Below, piece by piece: positions 23,736 to 34,482 of a stretch of DNA of 64,000 nucleotides. Below the pieces are notes generated by a model. It was not told the DNA's origin and made no database searches. It worked only from the letters and a program-made list of their open reading frames with translations. This DNA is from Pipra filicauda (Eukaryota > Chordata > Aves > Passeriformes > Pipridae). Where the stretch lies: positions 3,844,001 to 3,908,000 of the forward strand of contig NW_024104376.1 of assembly GCF_003945595.2 (NCBI RefSeq), in the 5' to 3' direction. The position numbers and the translations under genes are program-made. Position 1 is the first letter of the stretch. Each line of letters starts with the position of its first letter.

Positions 23736-23782
23736 CTGCTAACTCCAGGTGTTCTCGGAAGAGGTAGATTGAGAACTCTCAC

Positions 23783-23910
23783 ATCTCGCTGCTCTCCTGG
23801 TAGGAAGGAGGAAAGGAATAGCTGTCCATCCATTCTCTCAGTACACAAATCCTCTCCAAGGCCGCAACCTTCACATCGATTCTCTGATATCTGGTAAAGT
23901 CCACCAGCAC
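23783..23910 (-). pseudogene. MROH-like exon (VLVDFTRYQ)
   Basis: 128 nt after acceptor TCTCTTTGCTCAG, tentative donor GAGAT|GTGAGA. Encodes VLVDFTRYQRIDVKVAALER followed by ICVLREWMDSYSF, a HEAT-type helix pair matching the family's VLLPF..SQ...VRERAV.RI..LS..I.SYS block. Joins upstream exon 24278 in phase. The true 3' end is uncertain. Confidence 0.6.
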
Positions 23911-24277
23911 CTGAGCAAAGAGAATCTGCTCATGAGCCCCGGGAGCAGACACCTGCTCCAGCAGCAGCGCAGCTCCGCTCCTGTGTGGAACTTGAACTGT
24001 CCCTCAAGGCCTCCTCTGACCTCAGGCAAAACCTGTAGTGGGGCTCCTGCCCCTGGGGTCCCTTGCTGTCCTGGGCCAAAGGTCCTGGGCCAAGCTTTTG
24101 GCCAGGCAGGAAAGTAGGTGCTCCAGAAGAGCCTGGTGACACAGGAGGTGGTCACTGTCACCTCAGCACTCTGCCTCTGTGGTACTTGTCTGGGGACTGC
24201 CCACTCAGGAGTGGGCAACCCTTCCCCCACAGGGTGCGGAAGAGCCCTGGGACACCCACTGTTTGGACAGGCTAAAC

Positions 24278-24367
24278 CTGCAACTTGTTCTGCAGCTCTT
24301 TGCCCATTCTGGAGGGAGGAGTGTTCTGCACTATTGCTGTCAGCATGGAGTCCATGGCTGCCAGGGT
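24278..24367 (-). pseudogene. MROH-like exon (LAAMDSMLTAIV)
   Basis: 90 nt (30 codons, phase 0 at both ends). Acceptor TTTGTCCTCCTTGCAG, donor TTGCAG|GTTTAG. Encodes TLAAMDSMLTAIVQNTPP, then SRMGKELQNKLQ, corresponding to the family's L..MDSML..LV...P.S..G.ELQNI block. In phase with both neighbours. Confidence 0.65.
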
Positions 24368-24675
24368 CTGCAAGGAGGACAAAGAGATGTGGCAGTGATT
24401 CTTCACCCCCAGGAGACCGATCTGAGTTCCCAGTGCCAGGTGAGGAGAGCTACCTGCGCTTCCCAGGAGAGACTTAGGAGCAGGCAGTCTACTGCAGGTA
24501 GAGCAGCCTGCAGCACTGGATACAGCTGGGCCCTGGGAAAGGGATGAAGGGATGAGGGCAGGAAAGCAAAGCTGAGCCCCTGACCTGCCTTGGACTTCTG
24601 GTCATGGGACAGCACAGGATGGCCAGAGAGAAGCCCAGAGGGACTAGTGGCTCCTGCAGCTTACCCAGCACTTAC

Positions 24676-24796
24676 CTCCTCCCAGAGCTGCCGTGCCCCC
24701 CTTATTGACATGTTTTCTTTAGGAAGGAAGAGAACAGCTATGAAGCAGGCTTCTAGCGGTCTTCTCTTTTTGCCCTCCAGCACCTTTTCCACTGTG
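24676..24796 (-). pseudogene. MROH-like exon (ACFIAVLFLP)
   Basis: 121 nt with an excellent acceptor (GACCCTTCTTTTTGCAG) and donor (GAGGAG|GTAAGT). Encodes TVEKVLEGKKRRPLEACFIA, then VLFLPKENMSIRGARQLWEE. Ends in phase 0 and joins 24367 in frame. The family resemblance is weaker than in the 3' exons, but splice quality and phase support it. Confidence 0.55.
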
Positions 24797-24908
24797 CTGC
24801 AAAAAGAAAGGGTCCAATTGGACAGTGGTACCAGGGAAGTGCCTCGAGGCCTTGTGCAGGGGATGCTGTCCTCTGGGGAAGGAGTCCCTGGGAGGGATGG
24901 GTGAGTAC

Positions 24909-25006
24909 TTCAAGGGTTCAATGGCAAACAGGTCGAGCCTCCGCACTTCTATGTGTCTCATCTCATGGGACTGGACATCCAGCAGCATCCACAGATTACA
25001 ACTGAG
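24909..25006 (-). pseudogene. Probable upstream MROH-like exon
   Basis: 98 nt from acceptor GCCAGGTCCCAG to donor TTGAA|GTACTC. Encodes LSCNLWMLLDVQSHEMRHIE, then VRRLDLFAIEPL. The two trailing bases complete a codon with the single leading base of the next exon, so the frame is consistent. No strong family motif is remembered for this part. Confidence 0.4.
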
Positions 25007-25203
25007 CTGGGACCTGGCAGTTGCCAGCACCCACTGCCACCAGACCCTAGCCCTGCCCAAGCTCTGCCTTCATAGGATGCCAGTACCAGGGGGCCTTGCC
25101 CCCTTCCCCAGAGCACCAAGTGTCCCCTCAACAGGATCCTCTCTACCACCTCATATCTTCAGCAGAAGTGGACCAAGTGCTGTGACGAGCCACGGACTGT
25201 GGC

Positions 25204-25512
25204 TTATGTCTTATCTGTGCTTATGCACAGATCCACAATTTTCTGAAGAAAGGTGGCCTTGTGGCCCAGATTCTGGCAGCCAGGGGACAGAGATACAAAC
25301 AGGTTGCATAAGAGGGGGGAAATATGGCCAGCGATACTGGAGCCCTGAGGTAGGGGAGCAGCAGCTCTGCCCAGCCAGCACCCCACCAGCAGAGCCCCTC
25401 CCAGAGATGATGGTTCAGCTGCCATCCAACTGGCCATGGTTACCTCTTTGAGGCTGTCAAGAGCCTGGATGGAGTCCACAACTTCCTGTTGTTCTCTGTA
25501 CAGGGGTAACAA
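25204..25512 (-). other. Open stretch upstream of the MROH-like exons
   Basis: A 102-codon open frame encoding LYREQQEVVDSIQALDSLKE and then a Leu/Ala-rich region (GGALLVGCWLGRAAAPLP, ATFLQKIVDLCIS). Helical, HEAT-like in character, same strand as the exons just downstream. A shorter exon ending at AAAGAG|GTAACC (about 25457) is also possible. Probably part of the same locus, but unproven. Confidence 0.35.
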
Positions 25513-26065
25513 ACTGACATCTAACAGAGGGGCAGAGCAGGGAGGGCTGCAGAGGGTCGGGTGACAGGAGAGAGCAGAAGAAGATCTGCCCTCTGCTCAG
25601 CCCTACGCCTGCTCCCCTGGCATGGCCTTTCCTTGCGGCTCCTGGATGGAGGGTGCCCAGCAGAGGAGCTGTCACACTGGAGCACATCGTGGCAGGGAAA
25701 GCCCCGATGCCTTAGGCTGAGGAATGTGCTGACAGATAGACAGGAAAGGTCCAGCATCCCACTGCATCACTGCCTCCTGCCAGCCATCTGCGCTTTGCTG
25801 CTCACACCCTGGAGTGGGAGCTGGGGCCTCTCTGCTCTCCCCCTCCTCCTTAGCAGAGGTTGTGCTGGGGCTGGTGTCCAGCCCTAGAAGCCTCAGCATC
25901 CAGGCATCACATCCACTCCTAGGACCTCTGCTAACAGCATGCCGGGGAAACATGATGTGGTATCATTGCAGGATATGATGGAGCGCCCCAACCCTGCCCA
26001 GTCACACGGGGCCCGTCACTCACCCATCTGTGTTTGTGATGGTTTTGCCAGGATCACCTGGGGGA

Positions 26066-26190
26066 CTTCTGCTGGAGAACTGCTTTCCTTGGGAGCCCTG
26101 TCCTTCATCTAGGCCACCTCATGAGGCTCTTATGGAGAGCTGCTTTCCTGGGCAGCACCTGCCTCCTCCCAGGCCACCCTGGGCTTGCTG
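26066..26190 (+). repeat. Imperfect tandem duplication, ~60-bp unit
   Basis: GAGAACTGCTTTCCTTGGGA...AGGCCACCTCATGAGG is followed by GAGAGCTGCTTTCCTGGGCA...AGGCCACCCTGGGC. The period is about 60 bp, with clear divergence between copies. Confidence 0.6.
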
Positions 26191-26275
26191 GGGTGTCTCT
26201 TCTCCATCCTGATAGAAAATGACTAGAAGTAGGGAAGTGGGAAGAAAGAAGCTTTGGGGAAATAACTCAGCACTA

Positions 26276-26362
26276 CAGGGCAACAGGAAAAGTCTTGGAG
26301 TGTGGCCAGAAGATCCACAAGGCAACAGGGAAAGCCTTGGGCTGCGCTCAGGAGATCTTCAT
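26276..26362 (+). repeat. Imperfect tandem duplication, ~44-bp unit
   Basis: GGGCAACAGGAAAAGTCTTG...AGAAGATCCAC and AGGCAACAGGGAAAGCCTTG...AGGAGATCTTC are adjacent related copies of about 44 bp. Confidence 0.65.
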
Positions 26363-26564
26363 CAGCTCTGTGCTCCCGTCCTGTCATGCTGCTGTCCTGA
26401 TGGGCACTGTGGCTGACACTGCAGCTGTGCTGACCACACGTGCTGTAACGGAGTGTCCCAGTGTTAAACTTACCCCCTGCTCCAAGTAGCCAGACAGTGA
26501 ATGCAATTATTGAAAGGCCAGCAGATTAGGGTGAAAGTGTACAATAACCACGGTTGGTAGGCTA

Positions 26565-26740
26565 TAGCAGAAGTGAAGACAGCATGTAACAGAGCTGCCT
26601 TTTCTCCAGGCCAAACACCCGCAGCTTCCTCAGTCGCTCTTCATCAGACTTGTTGCTCCAGACCCTTCCCCAGCTCCACTGCTCTTCTTTGGACACGCTA
26701 CAGCACCTCAATGTCTTTCTTGTAGAGAGTGGCCCAAGCA
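26565..26740 (-). mobile_element. CR1 internal fragment
   Basis: Complement of the CR1 ORF2 C-terminal region: CTTTTCTCCAGGCCAAACAC, CTTCCTCAGTCGCTCTTCAT, CTTTGGACACGCTACAGCAC. The encoded minus-strand residues resemble the RT thumb. It marks the right edge of the GC-rich island. Confidence 0.85.
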
Positions 26741-29037
26741 TAACTTACTGCCAAACTATATACTACAAAACCCACACTGTATCCATATCTGTTGAAAATT
26801 AATATGTCTCCATTGGGTTTAGCAGAACCTGCAGGTCCAGTTCATTATAATTCAGATCTAAAATATGATAATATGAGAATTATGATATTTTATTTTACTC
26901 ATCTGCCTGGATATTTCTCCTTCCTCGGTCATGTTACAATATATTTAGAGCCTTCTTTGATACATTTATTGCCTTTCTACTGACAACCATAATTCCCCGT
27001 GCCAGCTATCATTAATGGAAAAAAATATATTTCAAGGGAGCTTCATAATGTTGCAGTGACAACTAAGAAGAAATACTTCTAAAACTGTCTCATAGCTTGT
27101 TTCAAGATTTGTTCTTCCTGAGAAATACTCCACTGTACCCACCTTTCAGAATGAAAGAGAATACTTCTAAGATGACATGGAACCTCTAGGAGATAGTGGA
27201 TAGAGGTGGGACTGACCAGTTCATGATACATCTCCATGGGGGGAGCAAGGCAATTGATATCTATAATGAAGCTGGAGAAGGGTCTGGCAGCGAGAGTGCC
27301 ATCTTTGAGAACATGGGAAAGGTTTTTGATAGAGCCTGGCACAAACTTGCAAGGGGAAGACAGCTCAATATGTGTGTAGATGGCCAGACTGCAGTTCATG
27401 GTTTGAGAGCAGTGTTTGCTTTATTTCAGATGCAAAGGACGTGCTCCATATAACTAGAAGTGACTGGCTCAAAATTCTTTAAACCTTCTGTTTAACAAAA
27501 AGGACTGATGAGTGTGCTCTGCCCTTTGCTGTGGTTCCTACAAAACACAGAACAAGTCTCTGTTCCCTGGTTAAAATAACCCTGGAGACTGAAATTGGCG
27601 GTCATAGCATTTGACTTCCCTATGGGGTCCTGACTTGCCACAAAATGCCACCATTGAAACAATACAAGGCCATCCAACCTTGGAAAAGCAATACAGAATT
27701 TCATACACAAAAAATTCTAGAAACTCACTGCCAGCTGAGATCACTTCAGATCTTACCACCTTCCAAGCTAAACGCACCATAGACTTCCTCGATGTTTAAT
27801 ATTTCCACAATTAGTTCTTAAGATGAAAGCACCACCTCACTAGAAATCCTCTCCATCCCATGCAGATAAATTCACAAACCTACCAAGCTCCTTCTCCCAC
27901 AAACTGGGAATTAATTATTATACTCCATCCTATGCTTGGGAAATGCATTTTTTGCTACTGAAGGCGTCTACGTGGATAAGCAGACAGACTGAGGATAGAT
28001 TGAAGCTGTTCAGAAAGTTTAAAACCTGCCTTCCTGTTGGTTTATCCTGTATGTTGATGCATCACTGCTTGAACTTCATGTAGATCATAACAGGACATCA
28101 GAGGAAACCTATGAAGTTCCTGGGGTGGTAAGCTGACCGACTGTAAATAAGATACCCTTGGAGATTCTTTTCCTTGATGTTTTAATAAAATAATTAGCGT
28201 AGTTTTCACTATTGCTCTTTCCTTCACCTCTTCCTTTCAGGAAGATGAGCAGGCAACTTTCCTTTTTTATAGATTAAATAGGGAAATTAGACATACATAT
28301 TTTTTACCACTTGGTACACAAAAGGGAAGTGTATATCAAGTACTACTTAAATGAGCTAAGTTTAGCCTAACTATTCTCTAATTATTTGCTTTTCTTATTG
28401 CATGTTTCTTCCCTTTCCCACAAGGATGCTTGTTTGGGATATATGGAAACTCCCAAAAGGTTGGAACAGTGTGTTTTAGACAGCCAGGTTGTGCCAGTCC
28501 ACCTGGTAAGGAGGACAGACATTTATGGTATAAAGTAGAGCAAGCCTCTAACAACTTCTAATTTATTTGATTAATTTGATAAATAATAAATTGCTGCTAG
28601 AAACAGGAGACTTTTGGTACTCAGGCATGTGGGTGTACAACCAGCACACGGGGCTCTCCTTCAGTACCAGGCTGTTGTATATTTGGGAGAATCAGAGGAA
28701 GCAGAACTACTTTTCACATCTCTTGTTGAGATTGATTACTCAGATAGGCATGGAAAATATTTGAAGCAACAGGCAATTTGTCAAGGGTAGGGGGTGGAAT
28801 AGTAGTTAGGTTCAGTTGAGAAAAGGAAAACATGGCTTTCTGGTACCTGAAAGTTTATACATCCAACACCCATTTGATAAAACAGAAACCGTGGAAGGTA
28901 GAGTATGTACTTGTATCTGAGACTGTAGACTAAAAATCTTGGTCCTGTGGAGCAAGGCTAACTGCTTACAATGGTAAGAGAGTTACAGGATGGAAGAATT
29001 CAAAGGCAAAATGAGGTTGGAGAATGGAAGTGAGAGA
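26741..29037. other. No gene recognised
   Basis: AT-rich DNA. A plus-strand ORF end at 27611-27799 (RNSLPAEITSDLTTFQAK) superficially resembles the C-terminus of LINE ORFs but has no supporting upstream RT, so it is not called. The ORF pair at 27079-27453 is unrecognised. Confidence 0.45.
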
Positions 29038-29067
29038 ATAGACTAGACTAGACTAGACTAGACTAGA
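29038..29067. repeat. (TAGAC)n microsatellite
   Basis: Six tandem copies of TAGAC/GACTA directly at the 3' end of the adjoining CR1 copy, where octamer repeats would normally be. Confidence 0.9.
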
Positions 29068-29870
29068 ATAATTTCAGTTGGAAGGGAGTTACAATGACCA
29101 CCTAGTCCAACTACCTGACCACTTCAGGGATGACCAGAAGTTAAAGCATGTTATTAAGGACGTTGTCAAAATGCCTCTTAAACCCTGAGAGGCTTGGGGT
29201 GTCAAGCACCTCTCTAGAAGCCCTGTTGTGTTGTTTAACCACCCTCTTGGTAAAGATCACTAAAGCCCAGTGAGAAACACTCAGTACCTCTCTCTTCCCT
29301 TCCCCTCCTCAGGGAGCTGTGGAGAGCAATGAGATCGTCCTTCAGCCTCCTCTTGTCCAAACTAGACAAGCCCAGAGCCCTCAAGTGTTCCTCACAGGAT
29401 GTGCCTTCCAGCCCTGTGACCAGCTTTGTTGTGCTCCTTGGGATGCATTCAAGGGCAGTCACATCCTTCTTAACAGGTGGGTCCCAGCACTGCACAGAGG
29501 GCTCCAGCTGAGGCCACACCAACACTGAACACAGTGGAATAATCCTCTCTTTTGTCCAGCTGGTTGTGCTGTGTTTGATGTACCCTAGGATGGGGTTTGC
29601 CCTCTGGGCTGCCAGGGCACACTGCTGGCTCCTGTTGAGCTGCTGCCCAGATCCCTTTCTGCAGGGCTGATCTCCAGTCACTGGTCTCCCAGTTTATATT
29701 TATGCCTGGTGTTACTGCATCCCAGATGCAGAATATGACATTTGATCTTGTTAAATTTGATCCCATTAATCATTGGTCAAAACTCCAACCTATCTATAAC
29801 CCTCTGCAAGGGGAAATACTTCCCAGTTTAGTATCATCACCCAGCTTGCTAATGATACATTCAATTATCC
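29068..29870 (-). mobile_element. CR1 fragment with RT C-terminal region
   Basis: About 800 bp of minus-strand CR1 starting with AATAATTTCAGTTGGAAGGG. An open stretch at 29681-29235 encodes the thumb and C-terminal part of ORF2 (SQQCALAAQRANPILGYIK, then EEHLRALGLSSLDKRRLK), and 29830-29750 continues toward the palm. It is 5'-truncated, lacks the catalytic FADD region in recognisable form, and is more diverged than the 2.2-6.2 kb copy. Confidence 0.88.
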
Positions 29871-32800
29871 CTTTGGGTTTTCTACTCCCTCTTCTTACAC
29901 TGAGGAATGTATCCCTTTATTTTGCCTTAGCCTGTTGTGGACAGTGGAGTTATACTGATTTATATGCAAGAGAGGAATTGTTAAAATTAACCATGTAACG
30001 GTTCATGTAATATCTGGGACAATTTATGAATCATTTACTAAATGAAAGTAGAGTAGAGCTAGCTTGATCTGGAACATATCTGTACTCTACTGTTTCAGGT
30101 AAATAAATCTGGGGATCTAGTTTGTTGGACCTGTGACACCTTAGAGAAACACCAGTGTCTTGATTTGAACTTAGCAATGCCTTCTCTTTGGAAGAATTCT
30201 AAAGTTCCTTTTCCCTGACTATAAATGACTTCTCTTTCTTCTGCCTGTGAATTTAACGAGGATCTAAGATAGGAATTTTCTCCCTCCATTACAGTTTTTC
30301 CATAGCTGCTTTGCACATGACAGTGTTTTGATCTGAGAAAAAAAAGATTTAAAAAGATACATGAGAGGAACATGACAGTGTGACTGTTAACTTCTCTTGT
30401 GCTAGGAAATAGTTTCTTGTTCTCAAGATCTTCAAAACAAACAGAAAGTCAATTCATTGAGAAAGGAGTCATAATAAACCCTGGTTCTATCCCCTGCTTT
30501 TCCCGATATGAATGATACCATTTCCTACAGAATAACAATCTGGATCTTAATATGGGAAAAAAAGCCCCCCAGCACAGGAAATGCATGTTTTTCTTGCTCA
30601 ATTCAGACACTTTACCAGACAAAGATGCTCAAAGTCTGAACTGATGAGTTTCTTTGGCAGTGATTATCCCACAACAGCATTTCATTAAGTGGTGTGGGGG
30701 ATTTCCTCTTTGCTTCCGCTCCAAGATTACTCACAGACCCCGCAGATGGAGATCTCCCAAATGACAGCCTTTTTTCCCCCTCCCAAACCTCCAAGAATTT
30801 AAAGATTCCTTTTAGAAAAATAAATTTCTCTTTTATTGTGACTCAAATTTAATCAGTCCAATGCAGCCTATGCAAAAACACATGCAGCTTTAAATTAGCA
30901 TTTGTGAACAAGCTGGGTTTCTTTGGCTGTTTGCTGAGACTTGGCAGTTCAGTTCCTGGAGGAAAAAAGAAAGAAAGATTCGTGTCTATTTATGGCTTGA
31001 TTTTCAGACATACTGAGTACCTCCTGTGGACTTTGAGAGCTGTTCCTCTGAAAATCAGGTCACTGATGTGATGCTGGAAGGAGAAAGCACAAGGAAAAAG
31101 AAGGGCTCTGATTTTTAAACACAAGTGTTTATATGATCTGGGGAAGAAAATAAAATGAATAAATAAAGCAGTTTTTAATGGTCTTGTTTGGAACTACTGG
31201 ACTGAGTCACATATTTCAGACTGAGTTCAAACTGAAAAATGCCTTGTGTGCACAAAAGCACTGACAGTCACCTATTTTCTAGTATAAGCAGAGTATGTTT
31301 TTGTTTCTCTTCCCAGCTAACTTGCTAGTAAATCACTAAAAGCTTTACCTCTTCATTCAAGTCCAACACTGGCTGAAGAGGTTGCTCTCCTCCTACTTGC
31401 CTCAGCTGCCTGTCACTGCCTCCAGCTAGAGGTTCCTGTCCCCTCTGCATGTTACTGAGGAGCTGATCAATGGAAGCAGTCACTAAGTTATTCAGCCTAA
31501 GTAGACCAGCTAATACATTTTAAAAAGTAGGTCTTTGACTAAAATGCAGTAGCAAGTGCACATGTGATCTGCTCAGCTGTGGGATCTGACCAGGGTGATA
31601 TTCTTCACCAGAGGAATGTCTTGTCTTACTCAGTTTTAAAAGCCTCTTTTTGATCCAGATTTTTTTCTCTGTGGCCCCCAACATTAAAACACAGTGGCAC
31701 AGAAAGTAGTTGTCATAAATCCAAACTACTAAAGATTTTTTAAAAATAATGTTTTCCAAAACTTATAATAGTCAGTTCATAAAGCAAACCTAAGACTTAA
31801 ATCCCATCTATACTTCATATAATCACATTACAACAATGCACTTGTCCACTCCTTATTAAGCATTAAAAAAATCGCATATACATTGCAGACTTTTATTCCC
31901 TCACCATCTGCTAAGGCAGTGTTAAAGGTGAGATTTCCTAGGGTACTTAAGCTCACAAAGTGACAATTTCTTCACTTTCAAGAATATTAAAGTTTTAGGT
32001 AATGTTTTGCTCTAACAGATTTCCACTAAAAAAAGCCAAACCGCCACCAAAAAACAAAACAAAATAACCCCCACATCTGTATTTTCTGGTTATATAGCTT
32101 TTTTACCTTTTTTTTATAACTGGATTTTATTAATAAAATATGATGGTTTTATACATTTTCAGTGCAATTTATTATAGATATATTCCTGTAAAAGAACCCT
32201 AGTGATTTCTGTTCTTCACTAACTCTGAGATGCTCCTCAGTGTCAATGGGAATCGAGTATTCAGACCCCTCCAGTAACTCTAAATTCCACGGTAAATATT
32301 TAAATTCTGAGACTACTTTTGTAGATCAAGTTCCCTTAAATGGAACTGGAACAATTGCTGTCAAGGACAAATGCTGAAAAAAAAAAAGAGTGTAGTAAAT
32401 TTGTTAGTTTGAGTCCCCCTGCAGTACAGAATGAGGCTAGTAATTTCATTGCCAATAGAATAGAATGGCACATGGATTGTTATTTATTGATTCAAAAAAC
32501 CAAAAAACAATCCCCCCAAAAATCTAAAAGAGACTTTTTGCCAGTTGCCTGCAAACATGCAGTCTTTAGGATTTGGCATAAAACCTTAAGTCGGTAAAAT
32601 TGTTTCTGAGTCTCTGACCTTCATCCTAGTCCTGCCAGGTGGGTTTGAAACAGAAATTCCATGAAACAAGGGATTAGTGGAACAGTAACTCTTACATTTC
32701 TATCACCTACAATACAAGATCTCCCATAGCCTTTTTAATCCAGGATAACAAAAACAGTACAGAGATGTCTTGTGCAAGTTGCTTGCAAAACTGTTTAAGC

Positions 32801-34419
32801 AACATTATGAGAACTAGAAAACCTGCTCATGACAAAAGAGGAGTGAGATAAGACAAACACTGTCACACAGAAAAGCAATTTATATTGGAAGATTATATAA
32901 TCCACCTGAAATGTTCAAAAGCATCCAATTTTAAAGCAGTAATTCCAGTAATTGCAGTCTGAGCTGGATATAGAGTCTCTTTGGATAGCTTTAAAAATAC
33001 AGCCTCTATGGATACAGGAGACTGAAAAGTCTATCATTCAAGCCTGCTCTATTTTTTTTTGTGCAAGAGCATCTACAGTATGTCAGACTGGTCCCTGCCC
33101 AAAGAACTGTCTCGCAGCACACAGCTGTACAGAGATCAGAGAAGAGCAACAGCAACAGGGATTTACTATGTATGATACCTTACAGATGGAGCAGCCTAAA
33201 TAAGAAATCAAATAAAAGTAAGTGGGGGAAAAGGATTAGTGTTTATGCTTAGAAAGACACCAATATCTTGTTCTTTAAACAATAAATCAGATCTTTAGCT
33301 ACTGATACATTTTAAATCATAAGTTACTTATATCTCTTTATTAGTTGAAATGGTTTTGAGCCAAAATCTGAATTTCTTCTGGCTTCAGTTATTGTTTCTT
33401 TTCAGGAAGACTTTTGGCTCTCTGGGTGACCGACTGGTAAGAATGAAAATGCAAATTGAATGTAATGATGGGCTTAGGAAGGCTGGTTTTCCTCCTGGTT
33501 TTACTCTGAGAGGTTGTGTGATTTTGGACAACTCAGCACAGCTTCCAGTGCATTGTTCCCCTTGAAGATGAAATTCCAGATGTTTTTCTTGAAATATTTC
33601 CAGGCATACAACACCTGGCAATTCTGGACTTCCACTGTGTTATCCAGTTTTAGGCAGAACTCCAGACAAAGTCAAAAACATTCCTCAGCCCAGTCCATAC
33701 CAAAAAACTGGAGAACACTTTGATTCCAGTTTATTTCTTAATATGAAGTAAATAATAATTCTTAGAAATTCTTAGAAATGTTGTTTTCATACTGTATTTA
33801 CAAATACGGTCAAAAAAAGAACAGAATTCAGACATGAAGACTGAAATATGTCCTGAGATTATTTAAAACATCACATCTCAATATTTGAAAGTCTTTGTCC
33901 AGGCCTAAAAAAATAAAAAAACCCCACTAAAATTACTGTCTATTTCCAAAAGTCCTAAAACTTTGTAATACTTCTTGAAATATTTTCTGCTCATGAAATA
34001 TTTTTTTTGTTGATGATATTTTTTATTACTAAGTGTTGAAGGCCTCAGGAAAGACCTCATGTCAAGTTCAGGCAGCTGGATGTAAACATACAGAAGGGAG
34101 AATTTTCCTTTTTATGGTATATATTTTTAATATCTCTCCACCTCTCAGGACCTGTTTATGGCCTACTTGAATCTTTTTTCTTCTTCCTTCAGCAGAGATG
34201 GTGTCCTGCATCTTAATACTTGTGACTGTCATATAATCACTTGTGTAGTCAGGTGGTCTGCTCAGCTCATACTAACATTTAAACATCTTTATAATCAGCT
34301 CTTGAAAATTCAGATTGACCAAAACACCTACAAGAAAACAATCAATCCAAACTTGGTGTTATACTAGTTTTCTTGAGCTGAGTTCAAATTCTCTGCTGTT
34401 TCTTTCTCTTGTCCCTATT
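29871..34419. other. No gene recognised
   Basis: AT-rich DNA. A block near 30830-30960 has octamer-like ATGCAAAA and TTAAATTAGCATTTGTG and the look of conserved noncoding DNA. ORFs here (for example 30095-30373, 32952-33203, 33350-33723) have no family features. Confidence 0.5.
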
Positions 34420-34482
34420 CATTGCAGAGGAGTTGGACTAGATGACTTTTCCAACCCAAATTATTCTATGATTCTATAACTC
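34420..34482 (+). mobile_element. CR1 3' tail fragment
   Basis: Forward CR1 3' end: GGAGTTGGACTAGATGACTT, TTCCAACCCAAATTATTCTA, TGATTCTATAA. Only the terminal ~60 bp are recognisable. Confidence 0.9.

Larger units (their letters stand above)
22111..25006 (-). pseudogene. MROH-family (maestro heat-like repeat) gene copy, degenerate
   Basis: A minus-strand, intron-containing gene fragment in a GC-rich island. Exons by splice sites: 25006-24909, 24796-24676, 24367-24278, 23910-23783, 23735-23642, 23205-23087, 22797-22695, 22394-22335 and 22247-22111. Conceptual pieces such as ALVPLLFHMGDQ, EEVLLAAAELLKW, QQTWRIDECL, DRSRAEEYLRQ, TRHLQDQSTEKLDEICS and ALQPL...LATQAILIL follow the order and wording of the C-terminal HEAT-repeat region of avian MROH-like proteins, a family expanded in songbirds and their relatives. 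Splice phases agree across the first four and last four exons. Against function: an in-frame TAG at 23138-23140, phase clashes on both sides of 23735-23642, and only 47 bp between two exons that should flank several others. Retained introns mean an unprocessed copy. Assignment rests on remembered family pattern, not a search. Confidence 0.7.
25513..26564. other. GC-rich continuation of the island with tandem duplications
   Basis: GC-richer than the flanks. ORFs on both strands look Ser/Pro/Gly-rich and are not assignable. It may hold 5' parts of the MROH-like locus: a minus-strand DTSPSTTSA...EEGES stretch near 25880 is low-complexity acidic/Ser sequence. Two imperfect tandem duplications are listed separately. 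Confidence 0.45.

Noticed and set aside
22250..24477. Numerous plus-strand ORFs over the GC-rich island
   Set aside because: GC-rich DNA gives long chance ORFs. The splice signals and family motifs are all on the minus strand.
27611..27799. Plus-strand ORF end resembling LINE C-termini (RNSLPAEITSDLTTFQAK)
   Set aside because: Only a few residues match a generic pattern. There is no upstream RT or 3' tail signature.
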